25,502 nucleotides of DNA. It comes from CAYYWV01 sp964531525 (GTDB lineage: Bacteria; Pseudomonadota; Alphaproteobacteria; JAAXGF01). The stretch is taken from contig CAZHDF010000033.1 of assembly GCA_964531525.1 (NCBI GenBank), positions 1-25,502 of the forward strand. The letters are read 5' to 3'. Positions 8,184 through 15,152 of the stretch are shown one piece after another. The notes under the pieces were generated by a model, which saw nothing but the letters and a program-made list of their open reading frames with translations, had not been told where the DNA came from and ran no database searches. Numbering within the stretch: position 1 is the first letter of the stretch; every line of letters begins with the position of its first letter. A program made the translations under genes and the position numbers.

Positions 8184-8564
8184 ATGAACGCCTCTTTGCG
8201 AAGTTTTCTGGCCGCCGCCGCGATGCTCGTGCTGGCGGGCCCGGCGATGGCCGATTACTGGTCGGATTTCGAGGCCGCGATCGACGCCTACGCCGAGGGC
8301 GACTACCGCGCCGCGCGCGCGGCCTTCGAGCCGCTCGCCCGCGCCGGCGACAACCGCGCGCAATACTGGCTCGGCATCATGTACTTCGAGGGCAAGGGCG
8401 TGCCGCTCGACAACCGCCGGGCCTATCTCTGGCTCAGCCTCTCGGCCGAGCAGGGCAACCGGGCCGCGCGCGCCAGCCGGAGCGGCATCGCCCGGCGCAT
8501 GAGCGCGACCGAGCTCGCCGCCGCCCGGCGTCTCGTCGCGAGCTACCGACCCGCCGCCCAGTAG
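8184..8564 (+). CDS. Small exported Sel1-repeat protein
   Basis: This 126-residue protein begins with a Sec signal peptide (MNASLRSF, a hydrophobic core, GPAMA-DYW, cleavage near residue 23). The mature part has a TPR-like helix pair (DAYAEGDYRAARAAFEPLA) followed by a Sel1 repeat (AQYWLGIMYFEGKGVPLDNR) and the start of a second (AYLWLSLSAEQGNRAA). The GGGGGAC just upstream of the ATG at 8184 supports the start. Sel1 repeats mediate protein contacts, often in the periplasm or envelope. It stands alone, with divergent and independent neighbours, so its partner is not evident. Confidence 0.85.
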   Translation: MNASLRSFLAAAAMLVLAGPAMADYWSDFEAAIDAYAEGDYRAARAAFEPLARAGDNRAQYWLGIMYFEGKGVPLDNRRAYLWLSLSAEQGNRAARASRSGIARRMSATELAAARRLVASYRPAAQ

Positions 8565-8627
8565 CGCGCAAGCCCCTTCCTCCGCGGCGCCCTTTCGCGG
8601 GACGCGACGGGCGCGACCTTCGCGGGG

Positions 8628-8656
8628 CCTTCCCCCGGACCTTCCCCCGGACCTTC
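8628..8656. repeat. 2.4 tandem copies of CCTTCCCCCGGA
   Basis: The 12-mer occurs at 8628-8639 and 8640-8651, and a partial copy follows at 8652-8656. It lies directly before the -35 of the phosphofructokinase promoter. Confidence 0.7.
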
Positions 8657-8657
8657 A

Positions 8658-8685
8658 TTGACAAGCAGGCCGGATCGGCGACAAT
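8658..8685 (+). promoter_or_regulatory. Sigma70-type promoter for phosphofructokinase
   Basis: TTGACA (8658-8663) and GACAAT (8680-8685) are separated by 16 bp. The -35 is consensus and the -10 matches four of six bases. Transcription starting near 8692 would give a leader of about 70 nt before the ATG at 8763. Confidence 0.6.
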
Positions 8686-8762
8686 CCCGCGATCCGCCGC
8701 GCGCGGGCGTTCTCCGCCCTTCGCGCCGCCCCTTCAAGACGGCCCAAGGCGCCCGAGATCCC

Positions 8763-9836
8763 ATGACCGCGAAATCGACAGTCAAGCGAATCGGTATTCT
8801 GACCGGCGGCGGCGACGCGCCGGGCATCAACGCTGTGGTTCAGGGCTGCGTGCTGCGCGCCGAGACGCTCGGACACCAAATGATCGGCATCCGCCGCTCG
8901 TGGCTGGGCTTGCGCGACGGCGACACCATGCCGCTCGATCGGCGGACGACCCATCGCTGGCTGCCGCGCGGCGGGACCGAGCTGCGCACCCGGCGCTTCA
9001 ACCCCTTCGACGTGGGCGAGGAGGAACTGGTCCTCGAGGGCTACGCCAAACTCGGACTCGACGGGCTGGTCGCGATCGGCGGCGACGGAACCCTGACCAC
9101 GACCTACGGCTTCCACAAGCTCGGCATGACGGTGGTCGGGGTGCCCAAGACCATCGACAATGACATTCGCGGTACCGACCGCACCTTCGGCTTCGAAACC
9201 GCGGTACAGACCGCCTGCGACGCGATCGACCGGCTGCACACCACCGCCGCCGCCCACGGCCGCATTCTGATCGTCGAGGTCATGGGCCGCTACGCCGGCT
9301 GGATCGCGGCCTATGCGGGCATCGCGGGCGAAGCCGACTTGGTGCTCACGCCCGAGCATCCCGTCGACCTCGGCGAGGTAATCGCCTGGGCGCGGGGGCT
9401 CAAGGAGCGCGGCAACGAATACGCCATCCTGGTGGTCGCCGAGGGAGCGCTGATCCTGCGCGACGACGGAAAGGCGCTGGTGCGCGGCGAGTACACGGCC
9501 CAGGGCTACGAGAAACTGGGCGGGGTTTCGGTCCAGCTCTCGCGCGAGCTCATGGCGGCGGGGATCGATTCGCGAACCACCATCCTCGGCCATATCCAGC
9601 GCGGCGGCACGCCGACCGCGTTCGACCGTATCCTGTCGCTGCGCTACGGCGCGCGCGCGGCCGAGCTGTTCGACGAGGGCGTGACCGGGGTCATGGTCAG
9701 CCTGACCGACAACCGCATGGGCGCGATTCCGCTTGCCGAGGTCGCGGGCAAGCGACGCAATTTCGATAGCGCCGAGTTCGATCTCGCCTGGATGCTTTCG
9801 GCCCTGCCACGCGCCAAGTCGATGCGCGGCGGATAA
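8763..9836 (+). CDS. pfkA: 6-phosphofructokinase, group III-like
   Basis: This 357-residue cytosolic glycolytic enzyme phosphorylates fructose 6-phosphate. The nucleotide loop is ILTGGGDAPGINAVV (residues 12-26). GGDGT (106-110) has Gly at the position equal to E. coli Gly104, as in ATP users; PPi-dependent enzymes have Asp there. PKTIDND (128-134) supplies catalytic Asp132, but Lys129 replaces the Gly of E. coli PFK. This Gly/Lys pairing is that of the actinobacterial ATP-type group III enzymes, so ATP use is expected but not certain. MGRYAGWIA and HIQRGGTPTAFDR are further substrate-site motifs. The ATG at 8763 lies about 70 nt from a good promoter. It is a single-gene unit followed by a hairpin. 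Confidence 0.9.
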   Translation: MTAKSTVKRIGILTGGGDAPGINAVVQGCVLRAETLGHQMIGIRRSWLGLRDGDTMPLDRRTTHRWLPRGGTELRTRRFNPFDVGEEELVLEGYAKLGLDGLVAIGGDGTLTTTYGFHKLGMTVVGVPKTIDNDIRGTDRTFGFETAVQTACDAIDRLHTTAAAHGRILIVEVMGRYAGWIAAYAGIAGEADLVLTPEHPVDLGEVIAWARGLKERGNEYAILVVAEGALILRDDGKALVRGEYTAQGYEKLGGVSVQLSRELMAAGIDSRTTILGHIQRGGTPTAFDRILSLRYGARAAELFDEGVTGVMVSLTDNRMGAIPLAEVAGKRRNFDSAEFDLAWMLSALPRAKSMRGG

Positions 9837-9902
9837 TGCCGGCGCACCGCCTTGACCTATGCCAGTGAGCCGCTAAGTCGGCCCGCCGGACGCACGGACG
9901 CC

Positions 9903-9931
9903 GCGCGGGCTTCCCTCGCACAAGCCCGTGC
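9903..9931 (+). terminator. Hairpin downstream of phosphofructokinase
   Basis: A 10-bp stem with one G-T pair (9903-9912 with 9922-9931) closes a 9-nt loop, 67 bp after the stop. There is no T-tract, so it may mark a factor-dependent end or a 3' stability element. Confidence 0.45.
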
Positions 9932-9986
9932 CCGCGGCCAAAACACGGACGAGCGTTGCCGGCGCGGAGCGTCTCGTGAATAAATC

Positions 9987-10035
9987 TGTGGATAAAAATG
10001 GAAACGCTTGGAATCAAATATACTTTTAATCCACA
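9987..10035. promoter_or_regulatory. Two inverted DnaA-box-like sites in an AT-rich patch
   Basis: TGTGGATAA at 9987-9995 is an exact match to the DnaA box TTATCCACA on the minus strand. TAATCCACA at 10027-10035 on the plus strand differs from it at one base. The two face each other across about 30 bp of unusually AT-rich DNA. This could be a DnaA regulatory or titration site. Evidence for an origin is insufficient because only two boxes are seen and no dnaA, dnaN, hemE or parA gene is nearby. Confidence 0.35.
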
Positions 10036-10311
10036 AGAAAATCTATCGAATTAACTGTTTTTTCTTGCATCCCGGCAGTAAAACGACGAACATAATCCTC
10101 AGACGCGAAGGCGTCGAAGCGAAGATTTCCTTGCCGATGTCGGCGGATTCTCTTCGGAGGGTTTAGTCGGTTTCGCTGAAATCCTAGCTTCGCGGCGATC
10201 CTCTCCCGCTTGCGGGTTGGATCGACGGGCGACGGTCGAGCTTCTCTTCGGAGATGCCGATTGTCGGGCGGCAGGTCCGCCACCGCTCTTCGCCGGGCGT
10301 TCCGCGGCTCG

Positions 10312-10441
10312 CGGATCGGTCCTTCGGGGCCGAAACGCGGAAGCGGAAAGGGAAAGCCCCTCGCGGCGCTCCCTGCTCGCGATCGATGGCTCGGTTCTTC
10401 GGAATCGGAACGTCGGAAGCGCAAAGGGAAAGCCACCCGGG
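10312..10441. repeat. Degenerate direct repeat, about 75-bp period
   Basis: Two segments of about 50 bp match with several mismatches. Both contain TCGGT, CTTCGG and GGAAGCG followed by AAAGGGAAAGCC, beginning near 10313 and 10388. A further imperfect pair sharing CGGTCGAG and CTCTTCGGAG lies near 10231 and 10455. This produces the false Arg/Pro-rich frames of the region. Confidence 0.5.
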
Positions 10442-10622
10442 ACAATCCCGGCCCGCGGTCGAGGGTTCCTCTTCGGAGGGGCCGACGGCCCCAGGCCTCC
10501 GGCATCGCGGGTGGGTGAACAGGTCGTCGAGCGCGACAAGTCCCTCACGGGGCTACACCGCGCAGCCGCGAACGAGGGCTCTGCCCGGGGTGCTTCGTTT
10601 AGTAGCTGCTGCGGTACGCCGC

Positions 10623-10645
10623 CTCCCCGCACTCGCGTCGGGGAG
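10623..10645 (+). other. Hairpin next to the three-way-junction element
   Basis: CTCCCCG (10623-10629) pairs perfectly with CGGGGAG (10639-10645) around a 9-nt loop. It lies 15 nt before the larger folded element and may form part of the same transcript. Confidence 0.4.
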
Positions 10646-10660
10646 CCTGCCCGGCTCCAG

Positions 10661-10720
10661 AGGCGTCAGGAGTGTCCCGCCCGGACACATGCGTTGACTT
10701 CGGTCACGCTCCTGACGCCT
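10661..10720 (+). ncRNA. Candidate structured RNA or REP-like element, three-way junction
   Basis: A perfect 12-bp outer stem (AGGCGTCAGGAG at 10661-10672 with 10709-10720) encloses two inner hairpins. The first is TGTCC/GGACA (10673-10677, 10683-10687). The second has a C(TTCG)G loop at 10699-10702 on a stem of about seven pairs with one bulged T (10691-10698 with 10703-10708, plus one pair competing with the outer stem). C(UUCG)G is an exceptionally stable RNA tetraloop. The element matches no RNA family I know. It could be a small RNA, a composite terminator or a dispersed palindromic repeat. Confidence 0.35.
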
Positions 10721-11004
10721 CATCCTTTTATCAGCGACGCAGCCTTTTTGCAACAAGATATTGTGGGTCGGCGGAATTTTTTTCGCCGATCTAGACTCGC
10801 GCGCCATAACCCCTTGTCTCGACTCGGTTTTCCCCGGAGGCGATTCGGGGCGCCGCCGGTCGAACCGGCAGGAACCACGCGAGCGCGTTCTTCGGCGACG
10901 CGTTCCACGCAAAGGGATAATGGAGTAGTGTTCGGGCGATCGCTCCGGCGCCCGCCGCGAAGCCCCGCAACGCCGTCAATCGAAGCGAACGAGCCCGGCA
11001 TCCG

Positions 11005-12234
11005 ATGGCCCAGACCCCGGACCACCCGGCGACACCCCAACGGGATCGTCGCACGCCTCTGGTCGTTCACGTCATCCACCGGCTCGACTACGGCGGCATG
11101 GAGAACGGTCTGGTCAACCTGATCAACCGTACGCCCCCCGGTCGCGTGCGCCACGCGATCGTCTGCCTGACGGACTACACCGATTTCCGCGACCGGATCC
11201 GAGACCCGGACGTGCCGGTGCTCGCGCTCGGCAAGCGCGACGGCAAGGATGTCGCCGCCTATTGGCGGTTGTGGCGGGCCTTGCGCCGGCTCGCGCCCGA
11301 CATCGTGCATACGCGCAACCTACCCGCGGTCGACATGGTGGTGCCCGCGGCGCTCGCCCGGGTGCCGGTTCGCATTCACGGCGAGCACGGACGCGACGTG
11401 ACCGAACTCGCCGGCGGACGGCGCAAGTACCGCGCGATCCGTCGCGCGGTCTCGCTCCTGGTCGACCGCTACATTCCGTTGTCGCGCGAACTCGAAGCCT
11501 GGCTCGTCGAGGAAATCGGCGTGTCGCGCGCCAGGATCACGCGCATCTACAACGGCGTCGACGCCGCGCGCTTCCATCCGACCGAGGGCGGGCGCGCGCC
11601 GCTGCCCGACGTCGCCTTCGCCGCGCCCGGGGAAACGACCGAAACCGTGGTCATCGGCACCGTCGGGCGGATGGCGACGGTCAAGAACCAGCCGCTGCTC
11701 GCGCGCGCCTTCGCGGTGCTCGCCGCGCGCCTCGACGCGCGGGCGGCGGCGCGCCTGCGTCTCGTCATGGTCGGCGACGGCCCGCTCAGGGCCGAGGCCG
11801 CCTCGGTGATCGAGGCGGCGGGGCTCTCCGGCCAGGTCTGGTTCGCGGGCGCGCGCGACGACACGCCCGCGCTCTATCGCGGCTTCGACGTCTTCGCGCT
11901 ACCGTCGGATACCGAGGGGATTTCGAACACGATCCTCGAGGCGATGGCCTGCGGCCTGCCCGTGGTCGCGACCGAGGTGGGCGGCAACGCCGAACTGATC
12001 GCCGCCGGCGAGACCGGCCGGCTGGTGCCGCCCGGGGACGCCGAGGCGATGGCCGTGGCGCTCGGCGACTACGTCCTCGACGCGGACCTCCGCCGGCGTC
12101 ACGGCGCGGCGGCGCGGGCGCGGATCGAAGCGCGGTTCGATCTCGACCAAATGGTCGCGCGCTACCTCGCGGTCTATGACGAGGCCCTCGCCGCCAAGGG
12201 CTTGACCTCTAAATCGCCTGAGAGCGCGGGATGA
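11005..12234 (+). CDS. GT4 glycosyltransferase, PEP-CTERM/EpsH1-associated sugar transferase type
   Basis: This 409-residue retaining glycosyltransferase has a GT-B fold. The N-terminal domain opens with VVHVIHRLDYGGMENGLVNL and contains PDIVHTRNL and IHGEHGRDV, which resemble the TIGR03088 subgroup linked to exopolysaccharide/exosortase loci. The C-terminal domain has IGTVGRMATVKNQ for the nucleotide-sugar loop and the EX7E motif Glu304-Glu312 in EGISNTILE. It would transfer a sugar to a lipid-linked or polysaccharide acceptor at the cytoplasmic face of the membrane. No other polysaccharide gene is nearby in the window. The ATG at 11005 lacks a strong ribosome site, so the start is somewhat uncertain. 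Its last 26 bp overlap the 3' end of the SDR gene on the other strand. Confidence 0.87.
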   Translation: MAQTPDHPATPQRDRRTPLVVHVIHRLDYGGMENGLVNLINRTPPGRVRHAIVCLTDYTDFRDRIRDPDVPVLALGKRDGKDVAAYWRLWRALRRLAPDIVHTRNLPAVDMVVPAALARVPVRIHGEHGRDVTELAGGRRKYRAIRRAVSLLVDRYIPLSRELEAWLVEEIGVSRARITRIYNGVDAARFHPTEGGRAPLPDVAFAAPGETTETVVIGTVGRMATVKNQPLLARAFAVLAARLDARAAARLRLVMVGDGPLRAEAASVIEAAGLSGQVWFAGARDDTPALYRGFDVFALPSDTEGISNTILEAMACGLPVVATEVGGNAELIAAGETGRLVPPGDAEAMAVALGDYVLDADLRRRHGAAARARIEARFDLDQMVARYLAVYDEALAAKGLTSKSPESAG

Positions 12235-12949
12235 CGACGATCTGGGCGATCGTCACGTCGGGCGGCTGATCGAGCGCGAAGATCACGCAGCGCGCGACGT
12301 CCTCGGCGGTCAGCAACTCGGGATAGCCGTCGTAGAAGGCCTCGGCGCGCGCCGCGTCGCCCCAACGGCGCAGCGCGAATTCGGTCCGCGCGGTGCCGGG
12401 CAACACCTCGCTCACGCGAATGCCGTGCTCGGCGTAGTCCATGCGAAGCGCGTCGCTGAGGCCGCGCACGGCGAACTTGGTGGCGGCGTAGATCGCGCCG
12501 CCGGGATAGGCCCGGAGCCCCGCGATCGAGCCCAGGTTGACGATATGCCCGCGCCGGCGCGCGACCATGCCGGGCGCGACCGCGTGGGTGACGCGGACCA
12601 TGCCGGTGACGTTGGTGTCGATGATGTCGGCCCAGCCCTCGACCGCGCCGAGATCGAGCCGCCGCCGCCCGCCCGCGTCGTGGCCCGCGTTGTTGATCAG
12701 GATGTCGATCTCGCGAAGCTCGGCCGGCAGGTCGTCGAGCAGCCGCGCGACCGCGCGCGCGTCGGTAACATCGAGGGGATGGGCGTAAAACAACGGGCCG
12801 AGCCGTGCGCCCAGCTCATCGAGCCGCGCGCGGCCGCGCGCCGTGCCGATCACCCGGCAGCCGCGCGCGACCAGCGCCTCGGCGGTCGCGGCGCCGATCC
12901 CCGCGCTCGCGCCGGTCACGAGCGCCACGGCGCCCTCGCGAAGAATCGG
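12209..12949 (-). CDS. SDR family oxidoreductase, YdfG-like (start codon in assembly gap)
   Basis: The frame runs for 246 residues from the gap edge to a TAG at 12209-12211. It has the classical SDR pattern: VTGASAGIGAAT (NADP(H) loop), LDVTD, ILINNAGHD, serine in NLGSIAG, and YAATK as the Tyr/Lys catalytic pair. GTARTEF after the sixth strand and the C-terminal DQPPDVTI segment resemble YdfG-type 3-hydroxy acid/serine dehydrogenases. Only the first few residues, including the start, are likely hidden in the N run. It is cytosolic and the substrate cannot be stated. Its end overlaps the glycosyltransferase end by 26 bp. Confidence 0.88.
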   Translation of the reverse strand, partial: PILREGAVALVTGASAGIGAATAEALVARGCRVIGTARGRARLDELGARLGPLFYAHPLDVTDARAVARLLDDLPAELREIDILINNAGHDAGGRRRLDLGAVEGWADIIDTNVTGMVRVTHAVAPGMVARRRGHIVNLGSIAGLRAYPGGAIYAATKFAVRGLSDALRMDYAEHGIRVSEVLPGTARTEFALRRWGDAARAEAFYDGYPELLTAEDVARCVIFALDQPPDVTIAQIVVIPRSQAI

Positions 12950-13049
12950 NNNNNNNNNNNNNNNNNNNNNNNNNNNNNNNNNNNNNNNNNNNNNNNNNNN
13001 NNNNNNNNNNNNNNNNNNNNNNNNNNNNNNNNNNNNNNNNNNNNNNNNN
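12950..13049. other. Assembly gap (100 N)
   Basis: Exactly 100 N separate the SDR gene from the metallophosphoesterase fragment. A round 100 is normally a placeholder of unknown true length. The two genes diverge from the gap, so it hides both starts and their promoters, and possibly further genes. Confidence 0.98.
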
Positions 13050-13427
13050 GGCGGCGATCGGGTCCACGTCACCGGGCTCGACGACGTGCATCATTTCTAC
13101 AGCGAGGCCGCGCCCGCCGCGCTCGACGCAGCGCCCGATGGGTTTCGCATCGCGCTGGTCCATTCGCCCGAGATCGCGGGCCGGGCGGCGGCGGCGGGCT
13201 TCGCGCTTTACATCACGGGCCATACCCACGGCGGCCAGGTCTGCCTGCCCGGCGGGCGGCCGATCGCCACCAACCTGCGCCGCCACCGGCGCTTCGCCTC
13301 GGGGCTGTGGCGCTGCGGCGACATGGTCGGCTACACCAGCCGGGGGGCCGGGGTCTCCTTTCTGCCGCTGCGCTTCAACTCTTTCGGCGAGGTGACCCTG
13401 TTCACGCTCCGGCGGGCGCGTCGATGA
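13050..13427 (+). CDS. Metallophosphoesterase, C-terminal fragment (5' end in gap)
   Basis: About 125 residues are visible after the gap, ending in a TGA at 13425-13427. They show the C-terminal half of a calcineurin-like phosphoesterase: VTGLDDVHHFY, IALVHSPEIA with a metal-binding His, and the diagnostic GHTHGGQVCLP. This combination is seen in YkuE/LpxG-type membrane-associated phosphoesterases, but the N-terminal part needed for subgrouping is missing. The last 26 bp overlap the DUF1989 gene on the opposite strand. Confidence 0.85.
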   Translation, partial: GGDRVHVTGLDDVHHFYSEAAPAALDAAPDGFRIALVHSPEIAGRAAAAGFALYITGHTHGGQVCLPGGRPIATNLRRHRRFASGLWRCGDMVGYTSRGAGVSFLPLRFNSFGEVTLFTLRRARR

Positions 13428-14022
13428 TCGTGAAATGCGCCTCGGTCGGCCGGCCCGCGCGACCGTTGATCGGCAGGATGTCCTGGGGACAGGCCGAGAA
13501 GGCGACCACGCAGTCCATCTCGGCGCGCAGCACCACGTAATCCCCGGGCTTGCCGAGCGGCTCGCCGAAGGAGAGCCGACGACCGTCGGTCAGCGGAATG
13601 TTCATGAACAGGTTCAAGGGGCTCGGGACCTCGGGCGGAACGAGGCCCAGGGCGCGCATGCCCGCGAACAGGTTGTCGGTGCAGTTGTCGTGGTACTCGG
13701 TGCAGCCGAGAAGCCCGTAGCGGTAGTTGTCGCAGGCCGCGATCAGGGTGTCGTGGATGCCGGGCGAGGTGTCGGCGGTGAGCGTGAGGATCGGCCGGCG
13801 GCGGTTGGTCACCAGCGCGTCGCCGACCTCGGGAAAGACCTTGGTCAGGGTCGCGCGCCAATGTTCGAGCGACAGGAACTCGCCGAGGTCGCGGGCGTTG
13901 AACGCCCAGGTGTCGACCACCTGCTCGCCATGGGTGTTGATGACCTTGACGCTCTGCCCTCGCGCGAGCCGCGCGGCCATGCCGCTGCGCGCGGGAATCG
14001 TGATGAGTTCGCCCGATGCCAT
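13402..14022 (-). CDS. DUF1989 / urea carboxylase-associated family protein
   Basis: This is a 206-residue protein. GGGGAGG shortly upstream of the ATG at 14022 is a strong ribosome site. Family features are NTHGEQVVDTWAFNA, an EFLSLEHWRA segment, the Cys-rich middle CTEYHDNCTDNL, PLNLFMNIP and the late CVVAFSACPQD. These Cys/His/Glu residues are conserved in DUF1989 and probably bind a metal. Relatives often lie beside urea carboxylase or carboxyguanidine deiminase genes, but none is here. The LysR regulator lies 52 bp upstream on the same strand and may be co-transcribed with it. Confidence 0.88.
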   Translation of the reverse strand: MASGELITIPARSGMAARLARGQSVKVINTHGEQVVDTWAFNARDLGEFLSLEHWRATLTKVFPEVGDALVTNRRRPILTLTADTSPGIHDTLIAACDNYRYGLLGCTEYHDNCTDNLFAGMRALGLVPPEVPSPLNLFMNIPLTDGRRLSFGEPLGKPGDYVVLRAEMDCVVAFSACPQDILPINGRAGRPTEAHFTIIDAPAGA

Positions 14023-14074
14023 GTCGTCCTCCCCTTTTCGTCGCGGGCCGTTTTCGCTCCCGGCCCGGCGCGGA

Positions 14075-15037
14075 TTATGCGCCCGAAGAAGCCTCGGCGG
14101 AAGCCGCCGCGCGCGCGCGCCGCCCGCCGTCGCGGGTCACGCCGAACAGGCGGTCGAGCTCGCCGAGAAAGATTCCGATCGCCGCCATGCGCGGCGGTCC
14201 CTTGCGGACCACCGTCTCGAACACCGACGAGAAGCCGAGCAGGTCGGGCCGCAGCGGCCGCATCAACCGCCAGGCGACCCAGCGCCCGGCGTAATGGCTG
14301 GGGAGGTGTCCGATGAAGGCGCCCGAAAGGATCATTTCGGCGGCGGCCTCCATGTTGTAGGCGGTCGCCGTGACGTTGCGCGGCGCGAGCCGCCCGGTGC
14401 TCGCGGCGGTGGCGTAGCCGCGGCGGACGTATTCGGCGCGCTCGATCTCCTCGACGGGGAGATCGTCGTCGGCGCGCTCGAACAAGGGATGCCCGCGCCC
14501 GCAGTAAAGGTCCATGCGCTCGTCGAACAGGACGTGATAGTCGAGCCCCGGCGCATGGGCCGAAAAGCTGCTGATGCCGATGTGATAGCGCCCGTCGAGA
14601 ACCGCGCGCTCGATCTCGAGCGGCGGCGCGATATGTAGGTTGAGATGCACCGCCGGCGCGCGCTCCTTGAAGTGGCGGATCACCTCGTGAAGCCGACAAT
14701 CGGGATTCGAGATGGTGTTGTCGAGCACCCCGATATGGAGATCGCCCACCAGGCGCCCGCGCAGCCCCCCGACCTCGGCCGAAAAGGCGTCGAGCGCGCT
14801 AAACAACCGCTGACTCGCCTCGTAGACCGCGCGGCCGTTGTCGGTCAGCCCGAAGCCCGCGCGCCCGCGCCGGCAGAGCCGGGTGCCGAGCCGGGCCTCG
14901 AGGTCGGCCATCTGGGTGCTGATGGTCGATTGGCCGACGTTGAGCGCGACCTGGGCAGCCGAGAAGCCGCCGCATTCGACCACCGTGGCGAAGACCTTGA
15001 GAAGCCGCAATTCGGCGCGACCGATCGGAAGGGGCAT
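14075..15037 (-). CDS. LysR-family transcriptional regulator
   Basis: This 320-residue protein has a winged helix-turn-helix at about residues 8-66 (LRLLKVFATVVECGGFSAAQ, QSTISTQMADLEARLGTRL) followed by a periplasmic-binding-like effector domain (DLHIGVLDN, HIGISSF, DLYCGRGHPLF). It ends in an Ala/Arg-rich tail. The start at 15037 places the HTH at the usual distance from the N-terminus. A 34-bp palindrome begins 12 bp upstream of the ATG and is a candidate autoregulatory site. The DUF1989 gene is the likely co-transcribed target downstream; the cytochrome genes upstream are on the same strand, ending 115 bp away. The inducer is unknown. Confidence 0.92.
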   Translation of the reverse strand: MPLPIGRAELRLLKVFATVVECGGFSAAQVALNVGQSTISTQMADLEARLGTRLCRRGRAGFGLTDNGRAVYEASQRLFSALDAFSAEVGGLRGRLVGDLHIGVLDNTISNPDCRLHEVIRHFKERAPAVHLNLHIAPPLEIERAVLDGRYHIGISSFSAHAPGLDYHVLFDERMDLYCGRGHPLFERADDDLPVEEIERAEYVRRGYATAASTGRLAPRNVTATAYNMEAAAEMILSGAFIGHLPSHYAGRWVAWRLMRPLRPDLLGFSSVFETVVRKGPPRMAAIGIFLGELDRLFGVTRDGGRRARAAASAEASSGA

Positions 15038-15049
15038 GGGAGCTCGTCC

Positions 15050-15083
15050 GGTCTAATCATCGATCAATATCGATGCTTAGACC
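15050..15083. promoter_or_regulatory. 34-bp palindrome upstream of the LysR gene
   Basis: Arms of 15 bp (15050-15064, 15069-15083) are inverted with one mismatch (T15057 against C15076) around the spacer CAAT. The inner part, CATCGAT/ATCGATG, is of the ATC...GAT type often bound by LysR proteins. It lies in AT-rich DNA 12 bp before the start codon, overlapping where a promoter or leader would be. Confidence 0.6.
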
Positions 15084-15152
15084 GTAACACGTATATTCAT
15101 CAACATGAAAACCCACGACCTTCCGGCCCCGCGCGGAGGGGACGACGCGCCG

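Larger units (their letters stand above)
9837..11004. other. 1.17-kb gene-poor region with structured and AT-rich parts
   Basis: No frame here has recognisable protein content; the open frames are Arg/Pro-rich translations of repeats. In order it holds: a terminator-like hairpin (9903-9931), an AT-rich patch with two DnaA-box-like sites (9987-10035), a weak inverted repeat CAAGAAAA/TTTTCTTG (10034-10041, 10060-10067), degenerate GC repeats (about 10230-10500), two folded elements (10623-10720), and a T-rich loop closed by TCGGCG/CGCCGA (10768-10789). The start of the glycosyltransferase at 11005 lacks a strong ribosome site, and I find no clear promoter for it. Confidence 0.7.

Noticed and set aside
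8628..8656. CRISPR-like repeat
   Set aside because: The 12-mer copies are contiguous with no spacers and number only two and a half.
9978..10070. Chromosomal origin of replication
   Set aside because: Only one exact and one near DnaA box were found and no replication gene is adjacent.
10560..10760. tRNA, tmRNA, SRP RNA or RNase P RNA in the structured stretch
   Set aside because: No cloverleaf, CCA end, GGAAGCAGC-type SRP loop or RNase P core sequence could be found.
10026..11122. Several Arg/Pro-rich frames in the gene-poor region on both strands
   Set aside because: They translate degenerate DNA repeats, overlap each other on both strands and show no recognisable domain or ribosome site.
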